Source of the DNA: an uncultured Clostridia bacterium
GTDB taxonomy: Bacteria > Bacillota > Clostridia > Christensenellales > Borkfalkiaceae
DNA length: 5,096 bases
Reading direction: 5' to 3'
Assembly (NCBI GenBank): GCA_947587775.1
Contig: CANPYD010000077.1
Location: forward strand, 1 to 5,096
Below, piece after piece: positions 1 to 5,086 of this stretch; the stretch's first letter is position 1; every line of letters begins with the position of its first letter. The notes beneath the pieces were generated by a model. It had not been told where the DNA came from, made no database searches, and saw only the letters and a list, made by a program, of their open reading frames with translations. Made by a program: the position numbers and the translations under genes.

Positions 1-46
1 GCTGCGCGGGTACTTCCCCTGAGAGGGGAAGCAAGTACGACGCGGC
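1..46. repeat. Imperfect hairpin / possible dispersed repeat upstream of the promoter
   Basis: The segment folds into a long imperfect stem. GCTGCG (1-6) faces CGCGGC (41-46) with one G-T wobble, GTAC (10-13) faces GTAC (35-38), and TTCCCCT (14-20) faces AGGGGAA (24-30) around a GAG loop. It is followed by an A-run rather than a T-run, so it does not look like an intrinsic terminator for + strand transcription. On the - strand the T-run would come before the stem, which is also wrong. A repeat unit or the edge of one, truncated by the window start, is the best guess. Its GC-rich, C/G-stem character resembles the hairpins at the other end of the window, but the sequences differ. Confidence 0.45.
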
Positions 47-84
47 AAAAAATCGTTCGGGGGAGAGATTTGGGCGAATTTTGC

Positions 85-113
85 TTGACCGCCCCGCGCG
101 CGTGTGTTATAAT
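85..113 (+). promoter_or_regulatory. Sigma-A/sigma-70-type promoter for the yicC cluster
   Basis: A -35 box TTGACC (85-90) and a perfect -10 box TATAAT (108-113) are separated by exactly 17 bases. A TG at 105-106, one base before the -10, gives an extended -10 element. Transcription would start near position 120, leaving a 5' untranslated leader of about 20 bases that carries only the ribosome binding site of yicC. No operator-like palindrome overlaps the boxes and the leader is too short for a riboswitch, so strong constitutive or growth-rate-linked expression is the simplest inference. It is the only convincing promoter in the window. Confidence 0.88.
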
Positions 114-139
114 GTTCGAAAATCGGAGAGGCGTTTCCT

Positions 140-1012
140 ATGTACAGCATGACAGGTTACGGAAAAGGGGAATACCGCGAGGCGGGGCTCGAGCTCACCG
201 TCGAGGTGAAGTCTGTCAACAACCGGTATCTCGATATCGCCGTCAAGAGCCCGCGCATCTTCCTCTGCGCCGAAGAATTGATCCGCGCCACGGTGAGAAA
301 ATATCTCTCCCGCGGGCATATCGACGTATTCGTGAGCTATTCGGATAAGCGGGAAAAGCCCCGTACGATCACCGTGGACTGGAACACCGTGTCCGCCTAC
401 ATGAAGGCGGCGGAGGAGATCTCCGCGGCATATCCCGCCCTCGAAAAGGACGCGACGCTCTCCTTCTTCCTGCGCCTTCCCGACGCGGTGAAGGCGGACG
501 ACGTGTCGGGCGCGGACAGCGAACTGCTCTCCGCCCTCGAGACCGCCTGCGGAAAGGCGCTCGAAGCGCTCTCGGGCATGCGCCATGCCGAGGGAGAACG
601 CCTGAAAACAGATCTCATCGCCCGCATGGGGACGATCGGGACGCTCCGCGACAAGATCGCGCTCCGTGCTCCGTCCGTCGCGGAGGAATACAGGAAGAAG
701 CTTTCCGAACGCATCGAAGAATATCTCGCGGGCAAGGTGGACGAGACGCGCATCTTAACGGAGGCCGCCGTCTTTGCCGATAAGTGCAATATCGATGAGG
801 AACTTACCCGTCTTTCCTCGCACATCACGGAGTTTTACGCGATCTGCGAAAGTGAAACGGTGGGCAGGAAGCTCGACTTCCTCATTCAGGAGTTCAACCG
901 CGAGTGCAATACGATCTGCTCCAAGTCCTGCGATAAGGAAGTCACATCCCTTGCGCTCGAAATGAAGAACGAGATCGAAAAAGTACGCGAACAAATTCAG
1001 AATCTGGAGTAA
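140..1012 (+). CDS. yicC: YicC/YloC family endoribonuclease
   Basis: A 290-residue protein, the usual length for this family (E. coli YicC is 287 residues). It starts with the family hallmark SMTGYGKGE (residues 3-11) and has VNNRYLD at 26-32, both in the YicC-like N-terminal domain. The C-terminal DUF1732 domain ends with the strongly conserved GRKLDFLIQEFNRE (242-255) and a terminal REQIQNLE. Family members are reported to be cytoplasmic endoribonucleases linked to small-RNA and mRNA turnover; the exact substrate here is unknown. The ATG is preceded by GGAGAG (125-130) at a 9-base spacing and lies about 20 bases after the predicted transcription start. It is the first gene of the cluster, and its stop lies 3 bases before gmk. 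In Bacillus the orthologue (yloC) is followed by remA, which is missing here. The antisense reading frames are shadows of this GC-rich gene. Confidence 0.95.
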   Translation: MYSMTGYGKGEYREAGLELTVEVKSVNNRYLDIAVKSPRIFLCAEELIRATVRKYLSRGHIDVFVSYSDKREKPRTITVDWNTVSAYMKAAEEISAAYPALEKDATLSFFLRLPDAVKADDVSGADSELLSALETACGKALEALSGMRHAEGERLKTDLIARMGTIGTLRDKIALRAPSVAEEYRKKLSERIEEYLAGKVDETRILTEAAVFADKCNIDEELTRLSSHITEFYAICESETVGRKLDFLIQEFNRECNTICSKSCDKEVTSLALEMKNEIEKVREQIQNLE

Positions 1013-1015
1013 CGA

Positions 1016-1576
1016 ATGAGGAATATACCCATTGTCATCTCGGGCCCTTCGGGGGTCGGGAAGGGCACGATCGTCAAGGAGCTCTTGAAGAAAGATCCCA
1101 CCCTCGTGGAGTCCGTTTCCATGACGACCCGCGCGCCCCGTCCGGGGGAAGTCTCGGGGAAAACTTACATCTACGTCACGAGAGAGGACTTCGAGCGGCG
1201 GATCCGCGAAAATGATTTTCTCGAATACGACGAGCATTTCAGCGGCCTCTACGGCACCCCCCGTTCCTTTGTGGAAGAGCAGCTGAAAAAGACGTCCGTC
1301 ATTCTCGAAATCGACGTCGTCGGCGGCCTCAACGCCAAGAAACTGCTCGAAAATACGCTGCTCATCTTCATCGATCCGCCCTCCAAAGAGGAACTCGTCG
1401 AACGCCTGAAGAAGCGCGGCACCGAGTCCGAACAGGCGCTCCGCGAGCGGCTCCAGCGGGTGAAGTACGAGATGATCATGCGCGATCAGTACGATTACAC
1501 GGTATTGAACGACGATTTAGACAGAGCGGTGGAGGAAGTTCTCTCCATCATTGAAAGTGAAAGAAACAAGGAGTGA
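1016..1576 (+). CDS. gmk: Guanylate kinase (GMP kinase)
   Basis: A 186-residue protein of near-standard guanylate kinase length (about 190-210) that transfers phosphate from ATP to GMP (or dGMP) to give GDP, in the cytosol. The P-loop GPSGVGKGT spans residues 10-18. The GMP-binding part follows with SVSMTTRAPRPGE (33-45, including R39 and R42), E70 in FLEYDEHF and YGTP (79-82). LEIDVVGG (97-104) corresponds to the usual LEIDVQGA with two conservative changes, and the lid/adenine-binding end shows KKRGTESE, R145, R148 and the terminal VLNDDLD (163-169). The start ATG lies 3 bases after the yicC stop. Its Shine-Dalgarno GGAG (1006-1009) sits inside the last yicC codons, which suggests translational coupling. 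Gmk is the target of (p)ppGpp inhibition in many Firmicutes; nothing in the sequence alone tests that here. Confidence 0.97.
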   Translation: MRNIPIVISGPSGVGKGTIVKELLKKDPTLVESVSMTTRAPRPGEVSGKTYIYVTREDFERRIRENDFLEYDEHFSGLYGTPRSFVEEQLKKTSVILEIDVVGGLNAKKLLENTLLIFIDPPSKEELVERLKKRGTESEQALRERLQRVKYEMIMRDQYDYTVLNDDLDRAVEEVLSIIESERNKE

Positions 1577-1582
1577 AAAGAT

Positions 1583-1804
1583 ATGATCAACGAACCTTCT
1601 GTAGACGCGCTTGTGCGCAAACTCGGCACGGAAGAGGAACCCGCCAGCAAATACGAGCTGTGCATTCTCATCGCCAAACGCACGCGGCAGATCATCGAAC
1701 AGATGCAGACCACGGGCGCAACGGAGCTCCCCGGCAAGCAAAAGGAGATCGTCCTCGCCTGCCAGGAAGTCATGAACGGCAAAGTAAAATTCGCAAGAGA
1801 CTGA
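1583..1804 (+). CDS. rpoZ: DNA-directed RNA polymerase subunit omega
   Basis: A 73-residue protein matching the Rpb6/omega family in size and pattern. It has an N-terminal PSVDALVRKL (5-14), the core SKYELCILIAKRTRQI (22-37), where family members show SKY...AAKRARQ, and a C-terminal EIVLACQEVMNGKVKF like the family's IALEEI..GKI. Omega helps fold and assemble the beta' subunit and stabilises RNA polymerase. The ATG is preceded by AAGGAG (1568-1573), which overlaps the end of gmk, at a 9-base spacing; gmk and rpoZ are 6 bases apart, as in most Firmicutes. An acidic, proline-containing insert (GTEEEPA, 15-21) sits before the core. A terminator hairpin begins at the stop codon. An overlapping longer reading frame at 1573-2064 has no family features and is a shadow. 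Confidence 0.94.
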   Translation: MINEPSVDALVRKLGTEEEPASKYELCILIAKRTRQIIEQMQTTGATELPGKQKEIVLACQEVMNGKVKFARD

Positions 1805-1835
1805 AAAACTCCCCGTCAACGCGGGGTTGTTTTTT
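1804..1835 (+). terminator. Intrinsic terminator after rpoZ, inside the cluster
   Basis: CCCCG (1811-1815) pairs with CGGGG (1822-1826) around the loop TCAACG, followed directly by TTGTTTTTT (1827-1835). The run of A at 1804-1808 plus C1809 can extend the base of the stem by pairing with G1829 and the T-run. This is a standard Rho-independent form, with a rather short GC stem. It begins on the last base of the rpoZ stop codon and ends just before the ribosome binding site of the next gene. It should lower, but probably not abolish, transcription of the downstream unknown gene, priA and def. Confidence 0.8.
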
Positions 1836-1836
1836 C

Positions 1837-1844
1837 AAAGGAGA
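1837..1844 (+). promoter_or_regulatory. Ribosome binding site fixing the start of the 90-residue gene
   Basis: AAAGGAGA lies 6 bases before the ATG at 1851. It supports that start over an upstream TTG at 1827, which falls in the terminator T-run and has no Shine-Dalgarno sequence. The site begins one base after the terminator T-run ends. Confidence 0.8.
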
Positions 1845-1850
1845 AGAGAT

Positions 1851-2123
1851 ATGTTCGGAAAGAGAAAGATCCCGAAGGAGGAACGGGAGCTGCGTGCCTT
1901 TTTGTCCTACTTCACGGAGGACGAGCGCTACGAGATGCTCAACGAATACATCGAAAAGTTGGCGAGAGAAAATGATGCACAGAATTTTACCGTCCTGCGG
2001 CTCAGAGAAATCTATCGGATCGGCTGTTGCTACACGGATCATCCTTGCGACGTCCTTGATATGATGGCCTACAAGTTTGATGTTGATCCCGGATGGCTGT
2101 ATGTCTCTGTTTTAACGGGTTAA
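1851..2123 (+). CDS. Uncharacterised 90-residue protein between rpoZ and priA
   Basis: I do not recognise this protein. It is small, highly charged and apparently soluble: no signal peptide or membrane segment is visible. The N-terminal two-thirds is rich in E, K and R and probably helical (a basic FGKRKIPKEERELR start, then FTEDERYEMLNEYIEKLAREND). The C-terminal third holds the cysteine/histidine cluster CCYTDHPCD (residues 60-68), then an aromatic tail with DPGWLYVS. The tail vaguely recalls the 'GVDPEWLYxG' end of some helix-turn-helix proteins, but this is too weak for a call. Reality as a gene is supported by the strong AAAGGAGA site, its place between two well-defined genes, and a stop only 6 bases before priA. 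In Bacillus this slot is held by coaBC; there is no similarity in size or motif. The last 25 or so codons use more A/T-ending codons (TTT GAT GTT GAT, TCT GTT TTA) than neighbouring genes. Confidence 0.75.
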   Translation: MFGKRKIPKEERELRAFLSYFTEDERYEMLNEYIEKLARENDAQNFTVLRLREIYRIGCCYTDHPCDVLDMMAYKFDVDPGWLYVSVLTG

Positions 2124-2129
2124 GGAAAG

Positions 2130-4307
2130 ATGGACGGTCGGTTTGCGGAAGTCATCGTAGACGTTGCGCACAGCGACGTCGATAAGATCTTTGATTACAG
2201 TTGCGGCGAAGAGGTCGCCGCGGGCATGCGCGTCGTCGTCCCCTTCGGGAACAGGACGGAGACGGGCTTTGTCATGCGCGTAAAGGAGAGCACGGACTGC
2301 CCGCCCGAAAAGCTCAGAAAGATCTACCGCGTCGAGGACGACCTGCCCGCGATCAACCCCGAGTGCCTGCTCCTTGCCCAAAAGATCTCCGCCCGCTACC
2401 GCTGCCCGATGGCGCTCTCCCTGCGCCTCTTTCTTCCCGCCGAAATGCGGACGGGCAAGGTGGACAAGACCTATCGCGAATATATCCGTCTCGCGGCGGA
2501 ACTCCCTTCCGTCAATCCAAGGGCGGCGGCGCAACTTGCGTGTATTCAATATCTCGAAGAACACGGCGAAACGCCCGCCGCGGAGCTCAGAAAGCGCTTT
2601 CCTTCCGCCGTGAGCGCCCTCAAAAAGAGCGGGGCGCTCGTCATTGAGAAGAAGCGCATCATGCGAAGACCCTATGAGGACGTTGCGGGGGGCGAGGAGG
2701 AGCATATTCTAACGCCCGCACAGGAACGCGCCGTTGCAACGGTCAAGGAGACGCCGAAAACCGTGACCCTGCTTCACGGCGTGACGGGAAGCGGCAAGAC
2801 GGAAGTGTATCTCACGCTCATTGCCGCCGCCCTCAAAGAGGGGAAGACCGCGCTCTTTTTGGTGCCCGAGATCTCTTTGACGCCGCAGATGTTTTCCAAG
2901 CTCCGCGGCAGATTCCGCCGCCGCGTCGCCATTCTGCACAGCGGGCTCTCCGCGGGGGAGCGGTTCGACGAATGGGAACGCCTGCGGACAGGGGAAGCAC
3001 GGATCGCCGTCGGGGCGCGTTCCGCCGTCTTTGCGCCCGTTGAAGACATCGGGCTCATCGTCATCGACGAGGAACACGACGGTAGTTACTCTTCCGAGAC
3101 TTCTCCCCGCTACAATACGTTTGATATCGCCTATCTCCGTGCGAAGTACAACGGCTGCAAGCTCGTGCTCGGCAGTGCGACGCCCTCCGTCGAGACCTAC
3201 CGCCGCGCAAAGGAAGGGGAATTCGAGCTCATTTCGATGCCCGACAGGATCAATGCCCGCCCCATGCCCAAGGTGGAGCTCGTCGATATGCGCCGCGAGG
3301 TGCGGCGGGGGAACGCGACGCCCTTTTCCCTTTCCCTGCGCGAAAAACTCAAAACCTGCCTCGAAAAGGGGAATCAGGCAATTATATTTCTCAACCGCAG
3401 GGGGTATTCCCAGACGGTCATGTGCCGTGACTGCGGGCATGTCGTAAAATGCGAGAGCTGCGACGTCGCGCTCACCTATCACAGCGAAGAGGATTGCCTC
3501 AAATGCCACTATTGCGGCGCGAGATATAAGCCCCTTTCCGCCTGCCCCGCCTGCGGAGGGACGCATATCCACTACATGGGAACGGGGACCCAGCGCGTTG
3601 CGGGGGAACTGAAAAAACTCTATCCCGCGGCGAGGATCCTGCGCATGGATCTGGACACGACGAGCGGGAAAGAGGGGCATTATAAAATTCTGAAACAGTT
3701 TGCGGAGCGTTCCGCCGATATCCTTGTCGGGACGCAGATGGTTGCGAAGGGGCACGATTTCCCCGCCGTCACCCTCGTGGGCATTCTCGACGCGGACATG
3801 AGCCTGCATTTTCCCGATTACCGCAGCGGAGAGAGAACCTTCCAGCTCATCACGCAGGTCGCGGGCAGGAGCGGGCGCGCGGGCGCGGAGGGCGAGGTCG
3901 TCCTTCAGACCTACGACCCCGAAAATTACATTCTGCGCTTTGCCGCAAAGTACGACTATGAGGGCTTTTTCGAACACGAGATCTCCATGCGCGCCGCAAC
4001 GATGTTCCCGCCCTTTGTGAAGGTCGTCCGCGTCATGGTGACGGGGGAGGACGAGAAGGAGACCGTCGGGGCGCTCCGTTCCGTCTATGAAAAACTCCGA
4101 AAAATCTATGCGGCACACGAAGAGGAGTTCCTCTTTTTCAACAGGATGCACGCGCCCATCAAACGCATCCAGAATAAATTCCGCTATCAGGTACTCATGC
4201 GCATGACGCCCCAAGGCCCCCTGAAAGAGGTCTACGCCGCCGCCATGGAAGAAAAATATAAAAATGTGCTCGTGTATGTGGAAGAAAATCCGAGCAATCT
4301 GAGCTGA
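2130..4307 (+). CDS. priA: Primosomal protein N', replication-restart helicase PriA
   Basis: A 725-residue, apparently complete PriA (E. coli PriA is 732 residues), the 3'-to-5' superfamily 2 helicase that recognises stalled forks and starts reloading of the replicative helicase. The N-terminal 3'-end-binding domain covers roughly residues 1-105 (FDYSCGEEVAAGMRVVVPFG). The helicase core has Walker A GVTGSGKT (217-224), Walker B DEEH (313-316), GSATPS (348-353), motif V GTQMVAKGHDFP (534-545) and motif VI QVAGRSGRAG (576-585). All eight zinc-ligand cysteines are present as four pairs: C432/C435, C441/C444, C459/C462 and C472/C475. The C-terminal domain follows to the end. The ATG has a short AAGG site (2122-2125) overlapping the upstream stop, at a 4-base spacing. 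priA followed by def is the classic Firmicutes order. No motif is missing; helicase activity is expected. Confidence 0.97.
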   Translation: MDGRFAEVIVDVAHSDVDKIFDYSCGEEVAAGMRVVVPFGNRTETGFVMRVKESTDCPPEKLRKIYRVEDDLPAINPECLLLAQKISARYRCPMALSLRLFLPAEMRTGKVDKTYREYIRLAAELPSVNPRAAAQLACIQYLEEHGETPAAELRKRFPSAVSALKKSGALVIEKKRIMRRPYEDVAGGEEEHILTPAQERAVATVKETPKTVTLLHGVTGSGKTEVYLTLIAAALKEGKTALFLVPEISLTPQMFSKLRGRFRRRVAILHSGLSAGERFDEWERLRTGEARIAVGARSAVFAPVEDIGLIVIDEEHDGSYSSETSPRYNTFDIAYLRAKYNGCKLVLGSATPSVETYRRAKEGEFELISMPDRINARPMPKVELVDMRREVRRGNATPFSLSLREKLKTCLEKGNQAIIFLNRRGYSQTVMCRDCGHVVKCESCDVALTYHSEEDCLKCHYCGARYKPLSACPACGGTHIHYMGTGTQRVAGELKKLYPAARILRMDLDTTSGKEGHYKILKQFAERSADILVGTQMVAKGHDFPAVTLVGILDADMSLHFPDYRSGERTFQLITQVAGRSGRAGAEGEVVLQTYDPENYILRFAAKYDYEGFFEHEISMRAATMFPPFVKVVRVMVTGEDEKETVGALRSVYEKLRKIYAAHEEEFLFFNRMHAPIKRIQNKFRYQVLMRMTPQGPLKEVYAAAMEEKYKNVLVYVEENPSNLS

Positions 4308-4316
4308 GGTGAAGAT

Positions 4317-4769
4317 ATGATCCGTGAAGTTGTACAGGTCGGGGATCCCGTTTTACGCAAAAAATGCGAAAAAGTGACCCGCTTTGACGAAAACTTGGGC
4401 GCCCTTCTCGACGATCTGAAGGATACCGTCTTAAAGGAAGAGGGCGCGGGACTTGCAGCGCCGCAGGTGGGCGTTTCCGTCCGTGCGTTCGTCGTCAATG
4501 TGGACGAGGGCTATTTTGAGTTCGTCAATCCTGTCTTTGTGTGGCAGAAGGGGGAACAGACGGGGGCGGAAGGATGCCTCTCCGTCCGCGGTAAGGCGGG
4601 CACCGTCACACGGCCGAACAAAGTCAAGGTCGTCTTTTCGGACAGAAAGGGGGATCGCTATTCCCTTGTCGCACAGGGCTTTTTCGCCCGTGCGATCTGC
4701 CACGAGGCGGATCACCTCGACGGCATTCTCTACACCGATAAGGCGAAGAATGTAAGGGACGCGGAGTAG
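4317..4769 (+). CDS. def: Peptide deformylase
   Basis: A 150-residue metalloenzyme that removes the formyl group from the N-terminal methionine of new proteins at the ribosome exit. All three family motifs are intact: motif 1 GAGLAAPQVG (43-52), motif 2 EGCLS (85-89) with metal ligand C87, and motif 3 HEADH (129-133) with metal ligands H129 and H133 and catalytic E130. The usual Q before HE is replaced by C128, a position outside the metal site. The length fits the short clostridial deformylases, and the protein ends soon after motif 3 without a long C-terminal helix. The ATG follows GAGGTGA (4306-4312), an excellent anti-16S match that overlaps the priA stop, so the two genes are probably coupled. 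fmt (methionyl-tRNA formyltransferase), the usual next gene, is not found in the remaining 327 bases. Confidence 0.96.
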   Translation: MIREVVQVGDPVLRKKCEKVTRFDENLGALLDDLKDTVLKEEGAGLAAPQVGVSVRAFVVNVDEGYFEFVNPVFVWQKGEQTGAEGCLSVRGKAGTVTRPNKVKVVFSDRKGDRYSLVAQGFFARAICHEADHLDGILYTDKAKNVRDAE

Positions 4770-4785
4770 TTGTTTCGCTCGATTT

Positions 4786-4901
4786 TCGCAAATTTCTTTG
4801 CTCGCCCCGCTCGCTTCGCACAAGGCGCCCCGCGGACGCGCTTCGCGCGTCATCCTGAGCTTGTCGAAGGATCTCGCGGGGCATCGAAAAGAAATTTGCG
4901 A
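4786..4901. repeat. 116-base inverted-repeat element (MITE- or REP-like)
   Basis: Perfect 14-base inverted ends, TCGCAAATTTCTTT (4786-4799) and AAAGAAATTTGCGA (4888-4901), enclose a second perfect 7-base pair of arms, GCCCCGC (4804-4810) and GCGGGGC (4876-4882). Inside is a perfect small hairpin, ACGCGC-TTC-GCGCGT (4836-4850). The nested symmetry is far beyond chance for a spacer of this size. There is no internal coding capacity, and no clear target-site duplication was seen at the edges. It could be a non-autonomous mobile element, a REP-like unit, or a transcript-end structure for the def message. It starts 17 bases after the def stop codon. Confidence 0.75.
4849..4875. repeat. 'TCATCCTGAGC...TCGAAGGATCT' short dispersed repeat
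   Basis: The 27 bases begin GTCATCCTGAGC and end TCGAAGGATCTC, with imperfect internal symmetry (ATCCT at 4852-4856 against AGGAT at 4868-4872). From memory this motif recurs between genes in many unrelated bacterial genomes; on the opposite strand it reads GATCCTTCG...CTCAGGATGAC, and it gives spurious protein strings such as 'ILSLSKD' or 'DKLRMT' in ORF calls, as it does here. It sits in the interior of the larger inverted-repeat element. Its function is unknown. Confidence 0.75.
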
Positions 4902-4943
4902 GGGGTTAGTGCGTATGCCTTGTAAAAACAATTCGGCCGTCCC

Positions 4944-4962
4944 TGTTCTGTTTCACAGGACA
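4944..4962. repeat. Hairpin TGTTCTGT / ACAGGACA
   Basis: Eight base pairs (one G-T wobble) between 4944-4951 and 4955-4962 close a TTC loop. It is followed by TTAAG, not a T-run, so a terminator is unlikely. It is one of a series of back-to-back hairpins in this spacer. Confidence 0.55.
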
Positions 4963-4966
4963 TTAA

Positions 4967-4982
4967 GTCGAAGGGGTTCGAC
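4967..4982. repeat. Hairpin GTCGAA / TTCGAC
   Basis: A perfect 6-base stem (4967-4972 with 4977-4982) closes a GGGG loop. The left arm GTCGAAGG (4967-4974) repeats the same eight bases found in the dispersed repeat at 4863-4870. It starts 4 bases after the previous hairpin. Confidence 0.5.
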
Positions 4983-4990
4983 AAATTGGG

Positions 4991-5025
4991 TGCGCTGCCG
5001 CAAAAGCGTGGTTTTGCTTCGCGCA
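4991..5025. repeat. Nested hairpin TGCGC...GCAAAA / TTTTGC...GCGCA
   Basis: The outer stem TGCGC (4991-4995) pairs with GCGCA (5021-5025). The inner stem GCAAAA (5000-5005) pairs with TTTTGC (5012-5017) around GCGTGG. Both stems are perfect and separated by small internal loops, giving a plausible RNA or single-stranded-DNA fold. Confidence 0.5.
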
Positions 5026-5045
5026 GTAATTGAGAAGCGTGCCCA

Positions 5046-5086
5046 CCTCAGTCACCTGCGGTGACAGCTCCTCCTTGGGAGGAGCC
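5046..5086. repeat. Two-hairpin dispersed repeat, 'CTCAGTCACCTGCGGTGACAGCTCC' type
   Basis: Two perfect hairpins are separated by one base: GTCACC-TGC-GGTGAC (5051-5065) and GCTCCTCC-TTG-GGAGGAGC (5067-5085). From memory, the arrangement 'CTCAGTCAC...GTGACAGCTCC...GGAGCC' is a very common intergenic repeat in gut Clostridia genomes. The unit probably continues past the window end, so its right boundary is unknown. No T-run follows within the window. Confidence 0.7.

Noticed and set aside
1..46. Intrinsic terminator of an upstream gene
   Set aside because: The stem is followed by AAAAAA, not a T-run, and the - strand orientation also puts the T-run on the wrong side.
1762..1790. Possible internal promoter in rpoZ (TAAAAT at 1785-1790)
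   Set aside because: The -10-like box has no acceptable -35 box at 16-18 bases upstream (CCAGGA), so it is too weak to annotate.
1827..1850. Upstream TTG start adding 8 residues to the small unknown gene
   Set aside because: The TTG lies in the terminator T-run with no Shine-Dalgarno sequence. The ATG at 1851 has AAAGGAGA at a 6-base spacing.
1573..2064. 163-codon + frame overlapping rpoZ and the next gene
   Set aside because: It is an arginine-rich shadow frame that reads through the terminator and conflicts with two genes that have better ribosome binding sites.
2709..4214. 501-codon antisense frame opposite priA
   Set aside because: Long antisense frames are expected opposite GC-rich genes with strong codon bias. 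It has no recognisable domain, and the sense strand encodes every PriA motif.
4431..4931. 166-codon antisense frame over def and the spacer
   Set aside because: It contains 'FDKLRMT', another false translation of the same repeat, and mostly lies opposite def, whose motifs are unambiguous.
4798..5064. 88-codon open frame on the + strand after def
   Set aside because: It runs through the inverted-repeat element and several hairpins, has no plausible ribosome binding site, and includes 'ILSLSKDL', the well-known false translation of the dispersed repeat.
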